Source: Thermoplasmata archaeon (lineage in GTDB: Archaea; Thermoplasmatota; E2; UBA202; JdFR-43). Taken from it: DNA of 7,723 nt. Positions 1-5,204 of this stretch are shown piece by piece. The notes under the pieces were generated by a model, which had not been told where the DNA came from, ran no database searches, and saw nothing but the letters and a program-made list of their open reading frames with translations. Position 1 is the stretch's first letter. The number at the start of each line of letters is the position of its first letter. The stretch is from assembly GCA_021158865.1 (NCBI GenBank), contig JAGGSX010000012.1:1-7723 (forward strand). Reading direction: 5' to 3'. The translations under genes and the position numbers were made by a program.

Positions 1-1
1 A

Positions 2-1378
2 TGTTATGATACCCATCTAAAATATTTAGAAAAGGAAGGTTATCCCATAGTTAGATACTCTCTCATAAATAGATATCCTACAGGATGTGTTTCATTGGAC
101 CAATATAATATAAGGGATAAGAAAATATTGTTAAGAGGAAGCACTCCATCAGCTTGGGATTGGCGATATGCGACATATAAGAATATAACTGGTGACTGGA
201 CAACTCCAGTGAGGTATCAAGATGGCTGTGGCTCATGCTGGGATTTTGCAGCCATGGGTGCGTTGGAAAGCATTATCAATATTAGAGCAAAAAATCCTAA
301 TCTTAATATAGATTTATCAGAGCAGTATTTATTGTCGTGCCCTTCAAACAGTGGGGGTTGTAGCGGATGGAACGCATATTGGGCATATTTATATCTTTAC
401 TACCACGGGGGAGCAATTCCTGAGGATTGTTTTCCATACACAGCAAATGACAGAATCCCCTGTTCAGAAAAATGCAGCAATTGGAGAGAAAAACTTCTTC
501 CCATTACAGGTTATGGTTCTTTAGCAAATCCAGACAGAGATTATCTCAAAAAAATGATAGTAAATTTTGGACCTGTGGTGGCAGAAATGGCTGTATACAG
601 CGATTTTGGTTTTTATAAAGGAGGGGTTTATAAGCATCCTGGAGAGGAACCTGTCAAAGACATCAATCATCAAGTTGTGATAGTGGGATATGATGATAGC
701 CAGCATTGCTGGATTTGTAAAAATAGCTGGGGCACCAATTGGGGCGAAAATGGATGGTTTAGGATAGCATACGGTGACTGCCAGATAGAGCATTATATAG
801 TTTATGCTAATTTCTCTCCTGCAATAGCAAATGCAGATGGACCGTATTATGGCAAAACTGGAGAAAAAATAAAATTTGATGGAGAAAAAAGTTATAGTAT
901 GGTAGCTGATATAATAAATTATACTTGGAATTTTGGAGATGGTAGCTATGGATATGGAAAATATGTTTATCATGCTTATTCTAAAGAAGGAAGATATTAC
1001 ATCAGGCTAACAATTACAGATGAAAAAGGGAATAAAGGCACATATAAAACAAATGCATATATAGATAATACTCCTCCAAATATCGAGATTAAAAGACCTA
1101 AAAAGCATTATATATATCTATTTAACGAAGAAAGACGCAATATTCCAATAGGAACAATAATTATGGGAAATATTACTATCTCTGCTTCTGCAAAAGATGA
1201 AATATCTGGTCTGGATAGAATAGAGTTATATATAGACAATTTTCTTGTAAATAAAAGCAAACAATTGGAATGGAATTGGCAGGATGGAGCTTTTGGATTT
1301 CATATTTTAGATGTGAAAGCATTTGATATGGCAGGAAATGAAGCGGATGATAAGATAGTGGTTTTTACTTGGATGTAA
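2..1378 (+). CDS. Secreted papain-family (C1A) cysteine peptidase with PKD and Ig-like domains, 5' end missing
   Basis: The reading frame is open back to the left edge, so the true start (with any signal peptide and propeptide) lies outside; a TTG at 95 is only the first start-like codon. Counting from that TTG, the peptidase domain spans about residues 17-240. The oxyanion Gln is Q42, the nucleophile is C48 in CGSCW, the catalytic His is H192 and the Asn is N210 in KNSWG. By alignment with papain, C45-C89 and C82-C123 should form disulfides, which fits an exported enzyme. A PKD domain follows (about 243-325, core WNFGDG), then an Ig-like domain (about 326-427) with the pattern DxxSGLDxIELYIDN and ending in FDMAGNEA. 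There is no C-terminal membrane segment, so the protein is probably released or held through its missing N-terminus. The expected role is extracellular protein degradation. The fold and catalytic residues are clear; the substrate is unknown. Confidence 0.93.
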   Translation, partial: CYDTHLKYLEKEGYPIVRYSLINRYPTGCVSLDQYNIRDKKILLRGSTPSAWDWRYATYKNITGDWTTPVRYQDGCGSCWDFAAMGALESIINIRAKNPNLNIDLSEQYLLSCPSNSGGCSGWNAYWAYLYLYYHGGAIPEDCFPYTANDRIPCSEKCSNWREKLLPITGYGSLANPDRDYLKKMIVNFGPVVAEMAVYSDFGFYKGGVYKHPGEEPVKDINHQVVIVGYDDSQHCWICKNSWGTNWGENGWFRIAYGDCQIEHYIVYANFSPAIANADGPYYGKTGEKIKFDGEKSYSMVADIINYTWNFGDGSYGYGKYVYHAYSKEGRYYIRLTITDEKGNKGTYKTNAYIDNTPPNIEIKRPKKHYIYLFNEERRNIPIGTIIMGNITISASAKDEISGLDRIELYIDNFLVNKSKQLEWNWQDGAFGFHILDVKAFDMAGNEADDKIVVFTWM

Positions 1379-1388
1379 TATATTTATA
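1379..1388 (+). promoter_or_regulatory. TATA box of the aspartate dehydrogenase operon
   Basis: The sequence TATATTTATA is centred about 26.5 bases before the ATG at 1410. That is the standard archaeal distance from box A to the transcription start, so transcription should begin at or next to the start codon and give a leaderless mRNA. No Shine-Dalgarno site precedes the ATG, which agrees. Confidence 0.65.
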
Positions 1389-1389
1389 G

Positions 1390-1404
1390 GAATATACAAT
1401 ATTC
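1390..1404. promoter_or_regulatory. Perfect inverted repeat between TATA box and start codon, possible operator
   Basis: GAATAT, spacer ACA, ATATTC form a perfect 6-3-6 dyad just downstream of the TATA box and ending six bases before the ATG. A repressor bound here would block polymerase at the operon's start site. The arms are short and AT-rich, so chance is a real alternative. Confidence 0.3.
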
Positions 1405-1409
1405 TTTCG

Positions 1410-2177
1410 ATGAAACTTGGTATAATAGGTTGCGGGGCAATTGGAAGCGATGTCGCAAAAGCAGTTGACGAAATGGAAGAAATAGATAGGATATATCTCT
1501 ATGACATGGACGAGAAAAAAGCAAAAAATTTGGCAGAAAAATTAAAAAAAGGAGAGTTTGCCACTGTAGAAAAATTTCTTTCAGATGTTGATGTTGTTTT
1601 TGAGGCGGCGTCGCAGCAGGCTGTCCGTCAGTATGCTGAAAAGGTTTTGAATGCAGGAAAAGACTTAATAATAATGACCATAGGCACGTTATTTGACGAT
1701 AAATTCAGAAACAAGATTATAAAAATTGCAAAAGAAAAAGGTAAAAAAATATATCTTCCATCTGGAGCTGTTGCTGGCATAGATGGAATAAAAGCAGCAA
1801 GTTTGGGTGGCTTGGATGAGGTAACATTGGTTACAACAAAATCTCCTGAATCTTTAGGAAGGCATTTGAGCAAAAGAACTATTCTTTTTGAAGGAAATGC
1901 AAGAGAAGCTGTCAGGGAATATCCGCGAAACATAAATGTGGCGGCCTGCCTTTCGCTGGCTGGACTTGGTTTTGATAAAACAAAGGTTAAGATTGTTGCA
2001 GACCCTGTTATAAAATATAATAGCCATAAAGTACTCGCCCATGGAAAGTTTGGAAGGCTAAGAGCAGAGGTGGAAAATCTTCCAAATCCAAATAATCTAA
2101 AGTCAAGCTACCTTGCTTCTCTTTCTGCAATAGCAGTTATAAAAAAAATTGTCAGTCCATTGCAGATAGGGGCATAA
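1410..2177 (+). CDS. nadX: L-aspartate dehydrogenase
   Basis: This enzyme oxidises L-aspartate to iminoaspartate with NAD(P)+ in the cytoplasm, the first step of de novo NAD synthesis in organisms that use NadX in place of NadB. The 255-residue protein begins with a Rossmann motif GCGAIG (7-12). Family hallmarks follow: EAASQQAVRQYA (65-76), the glycine-rich LPSGAVAGIDGIKAA (116-130), REYPRNINVAA (169-179) and the NSHKV segment whose H206 matches the proposed catalytic His. The C-terminal stretch VENLPNPNNLKSSYLA is also typical. The length is slightly above the usual 235-265 midpoint. It opens a plus-strand operon and ends one base before the next gene. nadA and nadC, its usual pathway partners, are not visible in this window, so the operon is not an obvious NAD cluster. 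Identification is firm; direct enzymatic proof would still be needed. Confidence 0.92.
   Translation: MKLGIIGCGAIGSDVAKAVDEMEEIDRIYLYDMDEKKAKNLAEKLKKGEFATVEKFLSDVDVVFEAASQQAVRQYAEKVLNAGKDLIIMTIGTLFDDKFRNKIIKIAKEKGKKIYLPSGAVAGIDGIKAASLGGLDEVTLVTTKSPESLGRHLSKRTILFEGNAREAVREYPRNINVAACLSLAGLGFDKTKVKIVADPVIKYNSHKVLAHGKFGRLRAEVENLPNPNNLKSSYLASLSAIAVIKKIVSPLQIGA
2168..2172 (+). promoter_or_regulatory. Ribosome binding site of the thioredoxin-like gene
   Basis: AGGGG lies inside the end of nadX, six bases before the ATG at 2179, and supports that start. It contrasts with the leaderless first gene of the operon. Confidence 0.55.
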
Positions 2178-2178
2178 T

Positions 2179-2766
2179 ATGAAAAAGTTTATTGTTCTGC
2201 TAATTTCAATTGCTTTCTTGCTTACGGGCTTTCATTTTGCCTATGAAAAGTCAAAGATATTGAATGAATCTCGCTGCCTTGGATGTATAGCGATGCTTCC
2301 AAAAGCCATAAGCTTCCATAAATTCTGGATTGAATATCCAAAGAATTTTCATAAGAGTGGCATACCACAAATTCCATCATGGCTTTTGAATGAAAGCAAA
2401 AAAAATGTTGTCATGTTATTTTTCTGGTATAAAGGCTGTGACCCATGCAAGGCTCAATGGGATGATATGGTTGCAAATAATATCGTTTCTGGAAGCGAAA
2501 GCAATGGAAAAATGACCGGAAATTTTTCTAATATAACACTCATTTCAATAGATATAATAAACGATAAGCTCGGGAACCTGTTGCCAATCTACACTCCAAA
2601 AGGAAAGCCATCAGAAACACCAACAACAGTAATTCTTTTTACAAAAAATGAGACATATTGGTATGCATTTTCAGGAAAGGCAGATGGAATAGCAGGGAGA
2701 CCAAATATAAGCCAGCTTAAAAAGATTTTAAATCTTGCAATGGAGGAAAAAAATGTGCATGGGTAA
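2179..2766 (+). CDS. Exported, membrane-anchored thioredoxin-like protein with two CxxC motifs
   Basis: The 195-residue protein starts with MKK and a hydrophobic segment (about 4-21), a signal peptide or N-terminal anchor without a lipobox cysteine, so the rest should face outside. Immediately after it is a first CxxC, CLGC (33-36). The thioredoxin-like domain covers about 60-190: the strand VVMLFFWY, the active-site motif CDPC (87-90) followed by KAQW, and a TPTTVILF segment whose P148 is the expected cis-proline. There is an insertion of about 20 residues after the active-site helix (100-118). The family suggests thiol-disulfide exchange outside the cytoplasm; the substrate is unknown. It follows nadX by one base and overlaps the next gene by 14 bases, so it is almost certainly co-expressed with the membrane iron-sulfur protein, a likely electron donor. 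The fold is well supported; the direction of electron flow is inferred. Confidence 0.82.
   Translation: MKKFIVLLISIAFLLTGFHFAYEKSKILNESRCLGCIAMLPKAISFHKFWIEYPKNFHKSGIPQIPSWLLNESKKNVVMLFFWYKGCDPCKAQWDDMVANNIVSGSESNGKMTGNFSNITLISIDIINDKLGNLLPIYTPKGKPSETPTTVILFTKNETYWYAFSGKADGIAGRPNISQLKKILNLAMEEKNVHG
2742..2746 (+). promoter_or_regulatory. Shine-Dalgarno site that sets the start of the NapH-like gene
   Basis: GGAGG lies six bases before ATG 2753. This favours 2753 over an upstream in-frame TTG at 2735, which precedes the site, and over ATG 2759, which is 12 bases away. Confidence 0.7.
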
Positions 2767-3625
2767 TTGTCTAACATGTCCAATTCCCTATCTCGCAATA
2801 TCAATAGCATCTATTGGAATAAAAAGAATGTATAGCAAGCCAATCCAAAAAAAAAGGCTCATATCTCAATTAATTTTTCTTTTTATAACAAATGCGGCTT
2901 TTATTTTTGGTGTAACTGGATTAATATACGGCTATTTCTATTGCTGGGAATCTCCGCAGGCAACGATGTCATGCCCCATAGGTATTTTGGAGCATGCTGT
3001 TCTTGAATCAAGTATATTCCTTGCCATATATCTTGTAGGAACAATAGCAGTTATAGGAACAATTTTTGGGAGGGCGACATGCGGATGGGCATGCCCGATA
3101 GGATTTTTGCAGGATTTTTTAGGAAAAATTAAACTTAAGAGAGAGATTAAAATAAGCAAGATTGATAGAAGAGCAAGATATTTGAAGTATGTCATACTTG
3201 CAATAATTCCTTTCGCTGTTTATTACACTGCAAGCATGGCTTATACAAATTTATGTCCTGTTGGAGGATTGACAGCAACTTTGCCTCTTTTAATTTTTCA
3301 TTATAACCAATACACACCAGCCCGTTTCTTTATTCCAAAAATGATTATACTTGCTCTAACGATTGTTTTAATAATAAATATAAAGAGAGGATGGTGCCGT
3401 TATCTCTGCCCTGTTGGAGCGATGCTTGCTCAATTCAATAAAATAAGTTTGCTTCAACTTAAATTTGATGAGGATAAGTGTCTAAAATGTTATAATTGTG
3501 CGAGAGTTTGCCCTATGGGACTGAATATGCCTTATGAAGTAAAAAGTGGAGAATGCATAAGATGCGGGCTATGCATTGACCATTGTCCAACAAAAGCTTT
3601 GAAGTTTGAATTCAAATGGAAATAA
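2753..3625 (+). CDS. NapH-like membrane 4Fe-4S protein
   Basis: This 290-residue membrane protein of the NapH/MauN-like class should move electrons between a donor and an acceptor across or along the membrane. I see four membrane segments, about 39-61, 87-106, 145-163 and 194-211. Positively charged stretches (24-36, 125-145, 212-216) place both ends and the middle loop in the cytoplasm. Cytoplasmic motifs are CGWACPIG (C110, C114) and CRYLCPVGA (C215, C219), the CxxxCP pair of the family. Two ferredoxin clusters follow: C243, C246, C249, C253 and C268, C271, C274, C278. Unusual additions are an N-terminal cysteine cluster (C2, C6, C9) and three cysteines predicted outside (C64, C74, C168). 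It overlaps the exported redoxin gene upstream by 14 bases and the acetyltransferase gene by 10, so all three are probably translated together. A general electron-transfer role is well supported; the physiological partner is inferred from position. Confidence 0.85.
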   Translation: MCMGNCLTCPIPYLAISIASIGIKRMYSKPIQKKRLISQLIFLFITNAAFIFGVTGLIYGYFYCWESPQATMSCPIGILEHAVLESSIFLAIYLVGTIAVIGTIFGRATCGWACPIGFLQDFLGKIKLKREIKISKIDRRARYLKYVILAIIPFAVYYTASMAYTNLCPVGGLTATLPLLIFHYNQYTPARFFIPKMIILALTIVLIINIKRGWCRYLCPVGAMLAQFNKISLLQLKFDEDKCLKCYNCARVCPMGLNMPYEVKSGECIRCGLCIDHCPTKALKFEFKWK

Positions 3626-4047
3626 GGAAATTTAGATATGAAGATATAGAAAGCGTTTATAAAATAGCAGAAGAATCTTTAAAAGAAGAATATACCATGG
3701 ACTTATTTCTTCATTTATGGCAAATCAATCCAGATGGATTTCTTGTGGCTGAAAAAAAGGGTAATGTTGTGGGTTTTATAACATCAATTAAGACGGGCAG
3801 CAATGAACTTCGAATTTTATTGCTTGCTGTTGATAAAAAATATCGTGGCACGGGCATAGGTTCTTCTTTATTGAAGCGTTTGATGATGAATTTTCCAGAA
3901 GTGAGGAGATTATATTTAGAAACAAGAATTGATAATAAAAAAGCAATAAAATTTTATGAGATGCATGGATTTAAAATAAAAGAAAAGTTAGAGGATTTTT
4001 ATACAGATGGAAGCGAGGCATATCTAATGGAAAAAATCATCTTTTGA
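3616..4047 (+). CDS. GNAT-family N-acetyltransferase (RimI-like)
   Basis: This 143-residue cytoplasmic enzyme should transfer an acetyl group from acetyl-CoA to an amine. The acetyl-CoA binding motif is YRGTGIG (76-82) after the strand LRILLLAVDKK. The second hallmark, NKKAIKFYEMHGFK (107-120), is typical of RimI-like proteins that acetylate protein N-termini, but the substrate cannot be told from sequence. Its ATG lies inside the last codons of the iron-sulfur gene with a 10-base overlap, and no convincing Shine-Dalgarno site is seen, so it probably relies on translational coupling. It is the last gene of the operon. Its TGA stop shares its final A with the first base of the 60-bp repeat array. 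Confidence 0.9.
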   Translation: MEIRKFRYEDIESVYKIAEESLKEEYTMDLFLHLWQINPDGFLVAEKKGNVVGFITSIKTGSNELRILLLAVDKKYRGTGIGSSLLKRLMMNFPEVRRLYLETRIDNKKAIKFYEMHGFKIKEKLEDFYTDGSEAYLMEKIIF

Positions 4048-4271
4048 GCCTTTTCTTGCACCCCTTTAAAAAAGGGTTGCGTCCTAAAATGTAAAAGTTT
4101 TTTCCAAGCCTTTTCTTGCACCCCTTTAAAAAAGGGTTGCGTCCTAAAATGTAAAAGTTTTTTCCAAGCCTTTTCTTGCACCCCTTTAAAAAAGGGTTGC
4201 GTCCTAAAATGTAAAAGTTTTTTCCAAGCCTTTTCTTGCACCCCTTTAAAAAAGGGTTGCGTCCTAAAATG
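4047..4271. repeat. Tandem array, 60-bp period, four copies
   Basis: A 45-base unit starting AGCCTTTTCTTG and ending GTCCTAAAATG occurs at 4047-4091, 4107-4151, 4167-4211 and 4227-4271. A 15-base linker, TAAAAGTTTTTTCCA, separates the copies. All full copies appear identical. After the last copy the linker is replaced by a diverged version (ATATGTTTTCTTTCC). Each unit contains a hairpin and each linker a run of six T. There are no variable spacers, so this is not a CRISPR array. The array fills most of the gap between the acetyltransferase stop and the transporter promoter. Identity suggests recent expansion, and the copy number may be an assembly estimate. Confidence 0.97.
4058..4080. terminator. 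Hairpin in repeat copy 1, possible transcription terminator (repeated three times more)
   Basis: GCACCCCTTT pairs with AAAGGGTTGC around a three-base AAA loop, giving ten positions with one mismatch. The same hairpin recurs at 4118-4140, 4178-4200 and 4238-4260. A run of six T follows about 20 bases after each of the first three. Archaeal termination mainly needs T-runs, so the array could end operon transcription, but this role is inferred from position only. Confidence 0.4.
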
Positions 4272-4294
4272 ATATGTTTTCTTTCCGCATTCCA

Positions 4295-4307
4295 AAATAT
4301 AAATATA
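4295..4307 (+). promoter_or_regulatory. TATA box of the acetate-family transporter gene
   Basis: AAATATAAATATA is centred about 26-27 bases before ATG 4328, preceded by CC followed by an A-run that could serve as a BRE element. There is no Shine-Dalgarno site, so a leaderless mRNA is expected. A short dyad, TATTA at 4306-4310 and TAATA at 4316-4320, lies between the box and the start; it may be chance. Confidence 0.65.
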
Positions 4308-4327
4308 TTACCTCTTAATACATCTGT

Positions 4328-4855
4328 ATGAAACTTAATGCTTCCTATCTTGGATTGGCTGCATTTGCTCTTACAACATTTGTATTATCTTTAGCCAACA
4401 TTGGCGTTATGAAAGATGCCATCGTTCTTTCCTTAGCTTTCTTTTATGGAGGACTTGCTCAATTTATTGCAGGCATGTGGAGTTTTAGGGCAGAAGACAA
4501 TTTCGGCGGCACAGCTTTCTCTTCCTATGGTTCATTCTGGTTTGCATTTGGTTTTATGGAGTTACTCAAAATATTGAATATATATGAGCCAAGTTCTGTT
4601 GAATTGGCAGTAATGATGATTGCGTGGGGGATATTCACATTCTATATGTGGATTCCATCAATTAAAATAGGAAAAATATTATCTCTTGTATTTCTAACCC
4701 TATGGTTAACATTCTTTGTTTTAGGGGCTTCAATTTTATTTAACTTCACACTTGCTTTAGGAGGCTCTATTGGGTTGATATGTGCTTTCCTTGCATGGTA
4801 TGTTTCTGCTGCAGGACTCGCCGGCGAGATATATCACAAAAAATTGCTCTGGTAA
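4328..4855 (+). CDS. satP: AceTr-family (GPR1/FUN34/YaaH) acetate/succinate transporter
   Basis: This 175-residue integral membrane protein matches the SatP family, which moves acetate, succinate or related short acids with protons through a six-helix channel-like fold. Hydrophobic segments lie at about 8-27, 31-50, 65-84, 90-109, 115-137 and 141-165. Diagnostic stretches are FYGGLAQFIAGM (39-50), NFGGTAFSSYGSFWFAFG (58-75) and GSIGLICAFLAWY (146-158). The N-terminal signature NPAPLGL is altered to NASYLGL (4-10), with both prolines lost. The length is close to E. coli SatP (188). It has its own promoter and stands alone on the plus strand. Its last 22 bases overlap the end of the convergent thioredoxin gene. 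In a peptide-degrading cell it could export fermentation acetate or import acids; direction and substrate are not determined by sequence. The symbol is by family similarity. Confidence 0.85.
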   Translation: MKLNASYLGLAAFALTTFVLSLANIGVMKDAIVLSLAFFYGGLAQFIAGMWSFRAEDNFGGTAFSSYGSFWFAFGFMELLKILNIYEPSSVELAVMMIAWGIFTFYMWIPSIKIGKILSLVFLTLWLTFFVLGASILFNFTLALGGSIGLICAFLAWYVSAAGLAGEIYHKKLLW

Positions 4856-5157
4856 ACTTCTTCTATTTCATCCAAAAATTCATCTTTTGTTTTACTGCCA
4901 ATAATCCTTTTTTCTACCTCACCATTTATAAAAATCAGGACAGTTGGAAGACTCAATATATTTAAACTTCTTGCAATTTCTATATTCTCATCAGTATTCA
5001 TTTTTGCAAAGGACACTCCTTCAATATTTTTTTCAATTTCCTTCAAAATTTTTTCTACAGTAAAACAGGGCTTGCACCATGGCGCCCAGAAATCAATAAC
5101 TACCATCTTATTTTTTTTTATGAAGTCATGAAAATTTCTGTTATCCAGTTCAATCAT
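4834..5157 (-). CDS. trxA: Thioredoxin
   Basis: This 107-residue cytoplasmic protein has the classic thioredoxin layout: strand MVVIDFWAPW, active site WCKPC (27-31), and LPTVLIF with the cis-proline P71. There is no signal peptide, in contrast to the exported redoxin at 2179-2766. The Lys between the cysteines replaces the Gly of the common WCGPC motif, a variation that occurs in the family. It should reduce protein disulfides or serve as donor for reductases; no thioredoxin reductase gene is present here. The ATG at 5157 lies about 24 bases from the centre of a TATA box and lacks a Shine-Dalgarno site, so the mRNA is probably leaderless. The 3' end overlaps the convergent transporter gene by 22 bases, so the two transcripts must be complementary at their ends. 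Confidence 0.93.
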   Translation of the reverse strand: MIELDNRNFHDFIKKNKMVVIDFWAPWCKPCFTVEKILKEIEKNIEGVSFAKMNTDENIEIARSLNILSLPTVLIFINGEVEKRIIGSKTKDEFLDEIEEVYQSNFL

Positions 5158-5175
5158 AGAAGTGTATATGTCATG

Positions 5176-5185
5176 TATATAAATA
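5176..5185. promoter_or_regulatory. Shared bidirectional TATA box for thioredoxin and DUF89 genes
   Basis: TATATAAATA reads as TATTTATATA on the other strand. Its centre (5180.5) is 23.5 bases from the thioredoxin ATG at 5157 and 24.5 bases from the DUF89 ATG at 5205, close to the archaeal spacing in both directions. A second TGTATAT copy at 5163-5169 lies 11 bases from the TGTATAT at 5174-5180 and could be an alternative box or a protein-binding repeat. Confidence 0.55.
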
Positions 5186-5204
5186 TTAAATGCATTATGC
5201 CATT

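Noticed and set aside
521..973. Minus-strand frame of 150 codons
   Set aside because: It is antisense to the peptidase gene, whose catalytic residues are all intact, and it is rich in Ile, Tyr and Ser as expected for a shadow frame.
4047..4271. CRISPR array
   Set aside because: The intervening 15-base linkers are identical rather than variable and far shorter than spacers, and no cas gene is near.
3999..4295. Minus-strand open frame encoding a 20-residue peptide repeated about four times
   Set aside because: The 60-bp period is a multiple of three, so any frame free of stops in one unit stays open across the array. It overlaps the acetyltransferase gene, starts in the diverged edge and has no start signal of its own. 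It is an artefact of the repeat.
4269..4331. Short plus-strand frame of 20 codons (ATGATATGT start) running into the transporter start
   Set aside because: It would span the TATA box itself and has no ribosome site; a leaderless transporter mRNA would not include it.
4780..4965. Plus-strand frame of 61 codons across the transporter-thioredoxin junction
   Set aside because: It runs in another frame of the transporter and antisense to thioredoxin, without start signals.
5190..5204. ATG 5190 as the start of the DUF89 gene
   Set aside because: It lies only about 10 bases from the TATA box centre, too close for a transcript that begins at that box, and the resulting extra residues are not family-like. 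A weaker TGTATAT at 5163-5169 keeps this possible.
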